Source of the DNA: an uncultured Pseudorhodobacter sp. | GTDB taxonomy: Bacteria; Pseudomonadota; Alphaproteobacteria; Rhodobacterales; Rhodobacteraceae | Assembly (NCBI GenBank): GCA_945952425.1 | Contig: CAMFIX010000100.1 | Span: 1 to 8,931 of the forward strand | Length of the DNA stretch: 8,931 nucleotides | Direction: 5' to 3' | Shown: positions 1 to 6,197 of the stretch, piece after piece | Layout: every line of letters begins with the position of its first letter | Numbering within the stretch: position 1 is the stretch's first letter | The notes under the pieces: model-generated | The model's input: the letters and a program-made list of their open reading frames with translations, nothing else | The model's database searches: none | What the model was told of the DNA's origin: nothing | Program-made: the position numbers and the translations under genes

Positions 1-47
1 GAGATCATGCCTAGTCTCGTGGGCTCGGAGATGTGTATAAGAGACAG
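1..47 (+). other. Illumina Nextera i7 adapter (non-biological)
   Basis: Bases 1-5 (GAGAT) match the end of the P7 flow-cell oligo. Bases 6-13 (CATGCCTA) match the Nextera i7 index known as N706. Bases 14-28 (GTCTCGTGGGCTCGG) are the read-2 adapter stem. Bases 29-47 (AGATGTGTATAAGAGACAG) are the 19-base Tn5 mosaic end. The four parts abut in the order of the commercial adapter, so this is untrimmed library sequence at a contig end. Open frames starting here give the artefact N-termini MYKRQ and MCIRD, which should not be annotated as protein. Confidence 0.98.
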
Positions 48-713
48 GACATTGCCGCCGTGGGCCAGCGCTTTGCCGCGATCATCCGGCCCTTCGGCTT
101 TACCGTCAGCGCCGCGGGGGCTTTCGTGCCGACCAACACCGGGCCGGAATCGCATTTCTTCTTCCAGAACTGGCCATCCGACTGGATCGAGCTTTACACC
201 CGCCGCAACTTCCTCGCCGCCGATTTCGGTGTGGCCGAGGCGCGGCGGCGGCTGGCGCCCTTCCTGTGGTCGGAGGCCCTGGCCGAGCGCCAGCTGTCGC
301 GGGCCGAGGCCGAGCTTTGGCAGACCGCGAAGGAATGGGGCTGGGAGGATGGGCTTTCGGTGCCAATCCACGGGCCGGGCGGCTATTTCGCGCTGACCAC
401 GATGGGGGGCGCGGGCTTCACCATGACGCCGCAGCTGCGGGCCGCGATGCACCGGCTGGCCTTTGCCGCGCATGAGCGCTGCCGGCACCTGGCGGGAGCC
501 GCGCTCGTGGCCCCCGCCCCCGCGAGCCTCACCGGGCGCGAGCTGGAATGCCTGCGCTGGGTCGCCTCGGGCAAGACGGATTGGGAGATCGCCCAGATCC
601 TCGGCGTCGCGGCCACCACGGTGAAGACCCATGTCGACCAGGCCCGCGTCAAGCTGAACGCGCGCACAAGGCCCCAGGCCGTGGCGCGGATGGTGCTGTC
701 CGGTCTCATCTGA
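48..713 (+). CDS. LuxR-family transcriptional regulator, 5'-truncated
   Basis: This is a quorum-sensing type regulator expected to bind an acyl-homoserine lactone or related ligand and then DNA, in the cytoplasm. The 221 visible residues start in frame right after the adapter; the family is usually about 235-250 residues, so some 15-30 N-terminal residues are missing. Numbering the first visible residue as 1, residues 1-145 are the autoinducer-binding domain. W46, Y50, D59, W74 and G102 fall at exactly the spacings of TraR W57, Y61, D70, W85 and G113. The position equal to TraR P71 is F60. Residues 161-221 are a LuxR HTH, beginning LTGRE and containing GKTDWEIAQIL, TVKTHV and a final GLI. The stop is TGA at 711-713. 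The downstream gene on the same strand is an RTX-like protein. No luxI-type synthase is visible, but the upstream side is lost. Family is certain; ligand and targets are not known. Confidence 0.93.
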   Translation, partial: DIAAVGQRFAAIIRPFGFTVSAAGAFVPTNTGPESHFFFQNWPSDWIELYTRRNFLAADFGVAEARRRLAPFLWSEALAERQLSRAEAELWQTAKEWGWEDGLSVPIHGPGGYFALTTMGGAGFTMTPQLRAAMHRLAFAAHERCRHLAGAALVAPAPASLTGRELECLRWVASGKTDWEIAQILGVAATTVKTHVDQARVKLNARTRPQAVARMVLSGLI

Positions 714-740
714 CGCGCCCCCATGACGGGCGTGGTTAAC

Positions 741-777
741 GGGGCGTCACCTCCCCCAAAAGGTGGAGTGACGCCCC
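741..777. promoter_or_regulatory. Strong nested dyad upstream of the RTX gene
   Basis: GGGGCGTCAC (741-750) and GTGACGCCCC (768-777) are perfect 10-bp complements. Inside them the dyad continues as TCC-C-CC / GG-T-GGA around an AAAA centre (758-761), with one bulged base and one mismatch. Two alternative inner dyads exist: CTCC/GGAG (751-754 with 765-768) and CACCT/AGGTG (748-752 with 761-765), the second spanning 18 bp, which is lux-box size. GGTTAA (734-739) and TTAACC (790-795) form a further outer pair. No T-run follows directly, so a simple rho-independent terminator is less likely than an operator or a leader RNA hairpin. Binding by the adjacent LuxR-type protein is inference. Confidence 0.55.
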
Positions 778-819
778 GGCGCACGATCCTTAACCTTTTG
801 CGACAAACCCGAGAGATTC

Positions 820-824
820 AGGAG
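820..824 (+). promoter_or_regulatory. Ribosome binding site deciding the RTX start
   Basis: AGGAG lies 6 bases before the ATG at 831. The reading frame stays open further upstream to an ATG at 723, but that one has no comparable Shine-Dalgarno and would translate through the dyad at 741-777. The start at 831 is therefore preferred. Confidence 0.85.
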
Positions 825-830
825 ATTTCC

Positions 831-3800
831 ATGACCCCCTTCATCGTGACCGGATCGGGCACCGTCAACCTTTCGAACCAGGATTTCCCGGGCTTCGACG
901 CCCTGCAGTTCCAGACCAGCGGCGCGACCACGGTGATCCTGAAAAGCACGCAATTCGGCCCCGGCGTGCCCGAGCTCGGCTCGGACACCACCTTCATCGG
1001 CAGCGGCTTCGTGGACCGGATCGAGATCGGCATCGCGGTGGGGGCGACCTTCCTGGGGTCGAGCTTCACCCTGTCGAACTGGAAGGCCTCGGACACGTTC
1101 ACCTTCTTCGACAACACCGGCAACGAGAGCATCACCGGCACCCAGGGCAACGACAGGTTCTATGTCACCAGCGGCAGCGATTTCGTCGATGGCAACCTCG
1201 GCAACGACGACGTGCTGTTCGTTCGCTGGGGCGATCTTCTGACCAATGTCAGCAGCAACCAGAGCAGCATGACCGATTTCTCGGGGCGTTCGGTCAGCTA
1301 TGCCAACATCGACCGCTTCAACGTGACGACCGGCAAGGGCAACGACTATATCCTGACCCATGGCGGCGACGACACGGTGCGCTCGGGCGTGGGCAATGAC
1401 ACGGTGGACAGCGGGGCGGGCAAGGACGATGTCTCGGGCGGCGCCGGGATCGACCTCTGGATCGCGGATTTCAGCGGCGATGCCAGCGCCAAGGTGGTGG
1501 ATGTCACTTTGACGGGCCAGCAATCGGCGGGCAACGGCACGGTCTATCAGGATTTCGAGCGGCTGGGGTTGAAGGGGGGCGCGGGCAACGATCTGTTCAT
1601 CACCCGCCATGATAACCCTTCGGACGGGCTGTCGGACACGCTGGACGGCGGGGCGGGCAATGACACGCTGGTGGTCGGCGGCGGCTTCGATTCGGTCTTC
1701 GGCGGCGATGGCGAGGACACGTTGGTGCTGGACTATGCCAATGCGGCGGTCGGCAACAACTTCAACATGAACACCGCCAGCATCACCAATTTCTCCAACA
1801 CCAGCGTGGTCTTCTCGGGGATCGAGCACTTGGACATCCGCACCGGCGCGGGCAACGACCAGCTGTTGGGAACGGCCTATGCCGATACGATGTCGGGCGG
1901 TGCGGGCGATGACACGCTGGACAGCGCGGCGGGCATGGCGCAGATCGACGGCGGCAGCGGCACCGACCTCTGGCGCGCGGATTTCAGCGCGGAAAGCGCG
2001 GCCAAGTCGGTCGACCTGATGCTTGGCGGCGTGCAGAGCGCGGGCGGCGGGACGACCTATCAGGGGATCGAGCGGCTGAGCCTGATCGGCGGCAGCGGCA
2101 ACGATTTCTTCGCCAGCCGCCACGACAACCCCCTGGACGGCTATTCCGACACGCTGGACGGCGGGGCCGGCAACGACACGCTGGTGGTCGGCGGCGGCTT
2201 TGACTCGGTCTTCGGCGGCGATGGCGAGGACACGCTGATCCTCGACTATGCCAATGCGGCGGTCGGCAACAACTTCAGCATGAACACCGCCAGCATCACC
2301 AATTTCTCCAATTCCAGCGTGGTCTTCTCGGGGATCGAGCATCTGGACATACGCACCGGCGCAGGCAATGACGCGGTGCTGGGCACCGCCCAGGCCGACA
2401 CGCTGTCGGGCGGGGCGGGGGACGACACGCTGGACGGCGCGGCGGGGGCGGTCACGGTGGATGGCGGGCTCGGCACCGACCTTTGGGCCGGAGATTTCTC
2501 GGCCGACGGCACGGCCAAGGTGATCGACATCAACCTGGCGGGCCAGCAGGCGGCAGGCAATGGCACGTTCTATTCCGGGATCGAGCGGCTGAACCTGACG
2601 CTCGGCGGCGGCAACGACCGGGTCAGCTCTTCGGTCGGCAATGTCGGCGACGGGCGGGCGGATTACCTGGACGGCGGGGCGGGCAACGACACGCTGATCG
2701 CGGGCGGCGGGCGCGACACGATGTATGGCGGCGACGGCGAGGACACGCTGATCGTCAACTTCGCCAATGCCCAGGTCGGCACGAATTACAACGGCAATGC
2801 CAGCTCGATCACCGATTTCAGCGTGACGAGCCTGACCTTCGCGGGCTTCGAGCATTTCGACATCCGCCTTGGTGCGGGCAATGACAATGTCATGGGCGGG
2901 GCGGGCGACGACAGCATGTCGGGCGGCAAGGGCAACGACACGCTGGACAGCGGGGCGGGCAAGGCAGTGATCGACGGCGGCGGCGGCAAGGATCTGTGGA
3001 TCGCCGATCTGTCGGCCCAGACCGCGGCCCTGTCCATCGACCTGCGGATCAAGACGCTGCAGACCGCGGCGCCGGGCATCACGCTGAAGGGCGTCGAGGC
3101 CATGAGCCTGAAGGCCGGCACGGGCGACGACAGCCTGATCACCTTCAGCCGCAAGCTGTACCGCGACAACCTGGATGGCGGGGCGGGCGATGACACGTTG
3201 CGCGTCGGCGGGGGCCTGGACACGGTGGCGGGCGGCGAGGGCAACGACCTCCTGGTGCTGGATTTCGCCTGGTCGGCCGGGAATTTCTCGATGGCCGCGG
3301 ACCGCAGCTCGATCACCGATTTCTCGCAGAACTCGGTGGTCATCAGCGGGATCGAGCGGTTCCAGGTGCTGACCGGCGGCGGGCAGGACCGGCTTTACGG
3401 CGGCACGGGGGCGGATACGCTGTCGGGCGGCGCGGGGGCGGATACGCTGCAGGGGGGGGCCGGGGCGGATGTGCTGACCGGCGGGGCCGGGGCGGACCGC
3501 TTCATCTTTACCGCCACCAGCGATTCGACCTTCCAGGCGGCCGGGCGCGACACGATCACCGATTTCGACACCAATGGCGACCTGATCGACCTCAGCCAGA
3601 TGGATGCGATCATCGGCGGCGGGCGCGACGCCTTTACCTTCATCGGGGGGGCGGCCTTCACCGCTCTGGGTCAGCTGCGGGTGTATGACAACGGCGTCAA
3701 TACGTTCATCCAGGGGAATACGACCGGCGACCTCGCCGCCGATTTCCAGATCACGCTGAAAGGCGTGATCGCCGTGGATGCGGGCGATTTCGTCTTCTAA
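831..3800 (+). CDS. Large RTX-like calcium-binding repeat protein
   Basis: The 989-residue protein is predicted to be secreted by a type I (ABC/MFP/outer-membrane) system and to fold on calcium outside the cell. It has no N-terminal signal peptide and I find no cysteine, as expected for RTX exports. Residues 1 to about 105 are a beta-rich N-terminal region (FIVTGSGTVNL...). Residues 110 to about 856 hold five tandem repeats of about 170 residues, anchored at F110, L280, L451, L622 and L790. Each carries short GGxGxD-type turns and the motifs GIEHLDIR, SITNFS and GTDLW. Residues 857-891 are a canonical nonapeptide array (GGTGADTLS, GGAGADTLQ, GGAGADVLT, GGAGADRF). The C-terminal 98 residues contain RDTITDFDTNGDLIDLSQMDA and resemble the C-terminal domain of serralysin-type RTX proteins, ending DFVF. 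No protease, lipase or other enzymatic domain is recognisable, so adhesin, S-layer or matrix protein are all possible. No secretion genes lie in the window. Its stop overlaps the converging ruvB stop. Confidence 0.9.
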   Translation: MTPFIVTGSGTVNLSNQDFPGFDALQFQTSGATTVILKSTQFGPGVPELGSDTTFIGSGFVDRIEIGIAVGATFLGSSFTLSNWKASDTFTFFDNTGNESITGTQGNDRFYVTSGSDFVDGNLGNDDVLFVRWGDLLTNVSSNQSSMTDFSGRSVSYANIDRFNVTTGKGNDYILTHGGDDTVRSGVGNDTVDSGAGKDDVSGGAGIDLWIADFSGDASAKVVDVTLTGQQSAGNGTVYQDFERLGLKGGAGNDLFITRHDNPSDGLSDTLDGGAGNDTLVVGGGFDSVFGGDGEDTLVLDYANAAVGNNFNMNTASITNFSNTSVVFSGIEHLDIRTGAGNDQLLGTAYADTMSGGAGDDTLDSAAGMAQIDGGSGTDLWRADFSAESAAKSVDLMLGGVQSAGGGTTYQGIERLSLIGGSGNDFFASRHDNPLDGYSDTLDGGAGNDTLVVGGGFDSVFGGDGEDTLILDYANAAVGNNFSMNTASITNFSNSSVVFSGIEHLDIRTGAGNDAVLGTAQADTLSGGAGDDTLDGAAGAVTVDGGLGTDLWAGDFSADGTAKVIDINLAGQQAAGNGTFYSGIERLNLTLGGGNDRVSSSVGNVGDGRADYLDGGAGNDTLIAGGGRDTMYGGDGEDTLIVNFANAQVGTNYNGNASSITDFSVTSLTFAGFEHFDIRLGAGNDNVMGGAGDDSMSGGKGNDTLDSGAGKAVIDGGGGKDLWIADLSAQTAALSIDLRIKTLQTAAPGITLKGVEAMSLKAGTGDDSLITFSRKLYRDNLDGGAGDDTLRVGGGLDTVAGGEGNDLLVLDFAWSAGNFSMAADRSSITDFSQNSVVISGIERFQVLTGGGQDRLYGGTGADTLSGGAGADTLQGGAGADVLTGGAGADRFIFTATSDSTFQAAGRDTITDFDTNGDLIDLSQMDAIIGGGRDAFTFIGGAAFTALGQLRVYDNGVNTFIQGNTTGDLAADFQITLKGVIAVDAGDFVF
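1158..3398 (+). repeat. Five in-frame tandem repeats of about 510 bp within the RTX gene
   Basis: Aligning the codon after GND in each unit gives starts at 1158, 1668, 2181, 2694 and 3198, so the periods are 510, 513, 513 and 504 bp (170, 171, 171 and 168 codons). The fifth unit is partial and runs into the nonapeptide array. Units 2 and 3 are closest: over about 192 bases (1668-1859 against 2181-2372) I count about 14 differences by hand, and only a few change the residue (V to I, N to S, T to S). Units 1 and 5 are the most diverged. This fits stepwise internal duplication with the middle copies youngest or recently homogenised. Confidence 0.88.
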
Positions 3801-4822
3801 CCCTCGAAAAGCTCGGCCTGACCGGGGCTGCGGGGCGGTTCGACCCCAAGGTGCCGCCAGGCCGACCGCCCCAGCATCCGCCCGCGCGGCGTGCGCAGGA
3901 TCAGGCCCTGCTGCAGAAGATAGGGCTCGATCACCTCTTCGATCGCATCCCGCGCCTCTGAAAGCGCGGCGGCGATGGTTTCGACCCCCACCGGCCCGCC
4001 GCCGTAATGTTCGGCCAGAAGCGACAGGTAACGCCGGTCGTTGCCGTCGAGCCCGAGGTGATCGACGCCAAGCCGCGTCAGCGCCCGGTCGGCGATGGCG
4101 CGGGTCAGCACGCCCTCGCCCTCGACGGTGACGAAATCGACCACGCGGCGCAGAAGCCGCCCCGCGATCCGCGGCGTGCCCCGGGCGCGGGCGGCGATCT
4201 CGCGCGTGCCCTCGGGCTCTGGCGTGATGCCCATCAGCCGGGCGGCGCGGGTGACGATCTGGTCGAGCTCGCCCACCGTATAGAACTCCAGCCGCGTCGG
4301 GATGCCGAAACGGTCGCGCAGGGGGGTGGTCAGCAGGCCCAGCCGCGTCGTGGCGCCGACGAGGGTGAAGGGCTGCAGCTCGATCCGGACGGTGCGCGCG
4401 GCGGGCCCCTCGCCGATCACCAGGTCCAGCGCGAAATCTTCCAGCGCGGGGTAGAGGACTTCCTCGACCACCGGGGAAAGCCGGTGGATCTCGTCGATGA
4501 AAAGCACGTCGCGGGGTTCGAGATTGGTGAGGATCGCCGCCAGGTCGCCCGGTTTCGCCAGCACGGGGCCCGAGGTCATTCGGAAGCCCACCCCCAATTC
4601 CCGCGCCATGATCTGGGCAAGGGTGGTCTTGCCGAGGCCGGGGGGGCCATGAAACAGCGTATGGTCCATCGCCTCGCCCCGCTGCCGGGCCGACTGGATG
4701 AAGACGCGCAGATTGGCCCGCGCCTCGGCCTGGCCGACGAAATCGTCAAGGGACTGCGGCCGCAGCGCGCGGTCGAGGTCTTCGGGCTGTTTCTCGGGCG
4801 AGACGGGGCGGTCAGTTTGCAT
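3797..4822 (-). CDS. ruvB: RuvB, Holliday junction branch-migration ATPase
   Basis: RuvB is the hexameric AAA+ motor that, with RuvA, drives branch migration of Holliday junctions in the cytoplasm. The 341 residues match the usual family length. The visible motifs are Walker A GPPGLGKT at 59-66, Walker B LFIDEIH at 107-113, sensor 1 GATTR at 156-160, the arginine-finger segment PLRDRFG at 167-173, sensor 2 GTPRIAGR at 215-222, and a C-terminal winged-helix domain with LILRTPRGRMLG near 307-318. The start is ATG at 4820-4822, preceded by a weak AAGGCG. It is the last gene of the minus-strand cluster and is separated from the phosphatase-like gene by 65 bases holding two hairpins. It may be expressed by read-through or from its own promoter; I see no clear one. 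Its TAG (3797-3799) overlaps the RTX TAA (3798-3800) in convergent orientation. Confidence 0.98.
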   Translation of the reverse strand: MQTDRPVSPEKQPEDLDRALRPQSLDDFVGQAEARANLRVFIQSARQRGEAMDHTLFHGPPGLGKTTLAQIMARELGVGFRMTSGPVLAKPGDLAAILTNLEPRDVLFIDEIHRLSPVVEEVLYPALEDFALDLVIGEGPAARTVRIELQPFTLVGATTRLGLLTTPLRDRFGIPTRLEFYTVGELDQIVTRAARLMGITPEPEGTREIAARARGTPRIAGRLLRRVVDFVTVEGEGVLTRAIADRALTRLGVDHLGLDGNDRRYLSLLAEHYGGGPVGVETIAAALSEARDAIEEVIEPYLLQQGLILRTPRGRMLGRSAWRHLGVEPPRSPGQAELFEG

Positions 4823-4845
4823 CGGCGCCTTGGGGGCTGAGGGAG

Positions 4846-4863
4846 GCGGGGGTCACGCCCCGC
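4846..4863. other. Small stem-loop in the ruvB leader
   Basis: GCGGGG (4846-4851) pairs with CCCCGC (4858-4863) around a six-base loop. It lies about 24 bases before the ruvB start on the minus strand, in the same leader as the larger stem at 4878-4900. There is no T-run. It could tune ruvB translation or be a remnant of the intergenic repeat. Confidence 0.4.
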
Positions 4864-4877
4864 ACCCGTTGCGAAGA

Positions 4878-4918
4878 TGCGGGGGTTTCACACCCCCGCA
4901 CCCCCGTGGAGTATTTGG
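4878..4918. repeat. GC stem-loop with GTGGAGTATTT flank, intergenic-repeat type
   Basis: TGCGGGGGT (4878-4886) and ACCCCCGCA (4892-4900) are perfect 9-bp complements around a five-base loop. The stem is followed on the plus strand by CCCCCGTGGAGTATTTGG. From memory, G-rich stems followed by CCCCCG-GAGTATTT recur in many intergenic regions of Rhodobacteraceae, which I could not check here. The stem contains the TGA (4888-4890) of the phosphatase-like gene, and the flank encodes its last residues. With no T-run in either direction, it is a poor intrinsic terminator but could act as an RNA-stabilising or rho-linked 3' end. Confidence 0.6.
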
Positions 4919-5535
4919 GTCAATGTGAAAGGGGAAGAGTGCAGCTGCGGTTCGGCCGGATTTTCGGCGGCGGCGGGCCAGCGCCAGAGCTCCAGCGGCG
5001 TCCAGGACGAGAGGGGGCGCATCGTGGCGAGGTCGATGGCGTAAAGATTGCCGCCTCCCGGGGGTTGGTCGCCCGTGCGGGAAATCGGATGGCCGGAAAG
5101 CGCCTGGTGCAGCAGGGTGCCGACCGCGCCATGGCCGGTGAAGAGGATCGGGCCGGGCGTGCTGGCGTGGCGGAGGAAGGCGGCCAGGATGCGGGACTGG
5201 GCGGCGCGGGCGGGCTCCCACCCGTCATGGCTGCGGTCGGGATCGGCGAAGAAGGCATCGGCCGCGGCTTCGAAGGCGGGCGGGGGCAGGTAATGCGGGC
5301 GGTGGTTCTCGGCCAGGTCGGGGTCGATGATCGGGGTCAGGTCGGGGCGCAGCGCGGCGGCGGTCTGCAGCGCCTTGACCTCGGGCGAGCAGAAGATCGC
5401 GGCGATCCACCCCGCCCAAGGGGCGCGCAGCCGGGCGCGGCCCTCGGGCGAAAGGCGCCACTGGGTCACGGGCAGGGTCGCATCCTGCACGACCTCGGGG
5501 TGCGAGAGATACAGTGCGAGGCGCGGCGCCGTCAC
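4888..5535 (-). CDS. Divergent histidine phosphatase family protein
   Basis: A 215-residue protein of the histidine phosphatase (phosphoglycerate mutase-like) superfamily; substrate unknown. The start is GTG at 5533-5535, chosen because it overlaps the ruvA stop as GTGA and puts the family's N-terminal strand (LALYLSHPEV) at residues 6-15. The catalytic His of the usual RHG motif is H12, but the preceding Arg is S11. W26-R-L-S-P-E-G32 matches the usual WxLSxxG. CSPEVKALQTA (49-59) matches SSPxxRAxQTA with the second phosphate-binding Arg as K54. E76 is a candidate general acid, and the second catalytic His is H135 in TGHG. Loss of two phosphate-pocket arginines suggests altered substrate or weak activity. 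It lies between ruvA and ruvB, which are adjacent in many bacteria. The last nine or so residues (QILHGGAGV) come from an intergenic-repeat-like sequence. Superfamily assignment is fairly sure; a role in recombination is not shown. Confidence 0.85.
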   Translation of the reverse strand: MTAPRLALYLSHPEVVQDATLPVTQWRLSPEGRARLRAPWAGWIAAIFCSPEVKALQTAAALRPDLTPIIDPDLAENHRPHYLPPPAFEAAADAFFADPDRSHDGWEPARAAQSRILAAFLRHASTPGPILFTGHGAVGTLLHQALSGHPISRTGDQPPGGGNLYAIDLATMRPLSSWTPLELWRWPAAAENPAEPQLHSSPFTLTQILHGGAGV

Positions 5536-6197
5536 TTCGGCGCCAGTCGTTTCAGCGCGGCGCGGATCAGCGTCGCGGTGTCGGCCTCGGGCGCCTCGTC
5601 GGCGGCGGTGGTGACGGCCTCGGCCGCTTCGGAATGGCCGTAGCCGAGGTTCACCAGCGCCGAGAGCGCATCGGCGGAGAAGAGCGCCCGGTTGGGGATG
5701 GGCGGCGGCGGGGCCTTGCGGCGGGCGGGGGCGGGGGTCTCGATCACCTCGACCGCGGGGGCGGAGGGGGTGGCCAGGCTGCCGCCCATCGCCATCATCC
5801 CCGGCGCCTTGGCCTTCAGCTCCAGGATCACGCGCTGCGCCAGTTTCGGCCCCACCCCATTGGCCGCCTGGATCGCCCTTGCATCGCCCAAGGTGATCGC
5901 CCGCGCCACGCCCTCGGCCCCCAAAGCCCCCAGGATCGACATCGAGGCCTTGGCGCCAACCCCTTGAACCGTCATCAGAAGCTTGTGCCACTCACGCTCG
6001 AACAGCGTGCGGAAGCCGAAAAGCTGCATGAGGTCTTCGCGCACCAGAAGATCGGTATAAAGCGAGATCGCCTCGCCCAGGGGCAGCGCGGCCAAGGTGC
6101 GTTCGTTGACATGGACGATATAGCCCACGCCGCGCACATCCAGCAAAAGCTGGTCGCTGCCCTTCCAGTCGACCACGCCCGAGAGCTTGCCGATCAT
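5532..6197 (-). CDS. ruvA: RuvA, Holliday junction-binding subunit
   Basis: RuvA binds the four-way junction as a tetramer and loads RuvB. The 221 residues are close to the usual length of about 200-230. Domain I (1-66, OB fold) ends in REDLMQLFGF; E54 and D55 match the acidic pin of the E. coli protein. Domain II has two helix-hairpin-helix motifs, VQGVGAK at 77-83 and ANGVGPK at 112-118. A Pro/Ala-rich linker at about 130-168 leads to domain III (170-221), which contacts RuvB. The linker looks long and proline-rich, as is common in high-GC organisms. The start is ATG at 6195-6197, overlapping the ruvC TGA as ATGA, so translation is probably coupled. Its stop in turn overlaps the GTG of the phosphatase-like gene. 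Confidence 0.97.
   Translation of the reverse strand: MIGKLSGVVDWKGSDQLLLDVRGVGYIVHVNERTLAALPLGEAISLYTDLLVREDLMQLFGFRTLFEREWHKLLMTVQGVGAKASMSILGALGAEGVARAITLGDARAIQAANGVGPKLAQRVILELKAKAPGMMAMGGSLATPSAPAVEVIETPAPARRKAPPPPIPNRALFSADALSALVNLGYGHSEAAEAVTTAADEAPEADTATLIRAALKRLAPK

Noticed and set aside
7..47. Protein starts inside the first bases (MPSLVGSEMCIRD and MYKRQ)
   Set aside because: They are encoded by the sequencing adapter.
723..830. N-terminal extension of the RTX gene from the ATG at 723
   Set aside because: It would translate through the dyad and lacks an RBS, while the ATG at 831 has AGGAG at the right distance.
747..2855. 702-codon open frame on the minus strand opposite the RTX gene
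   Set aside because: It mirrors the repeated GC-rich codons of the RTX gene, has Val/Ala/Arg-rich low-complexity content, no recognisable domain and no RBS. It is an antisense shadow.
4007..4840. 277-codon open frame opposite ruvB
   Set aside because: It is antisense to a clear ruvB and shows no domain of its own.
5536..5991. Upstream extension of the phosphatase-like frame over ruvA
   Set aside because: The translation there is Gly/Arg-rich shadow of ruvA; the family N-terminal motif begins at the GTG at 5535.
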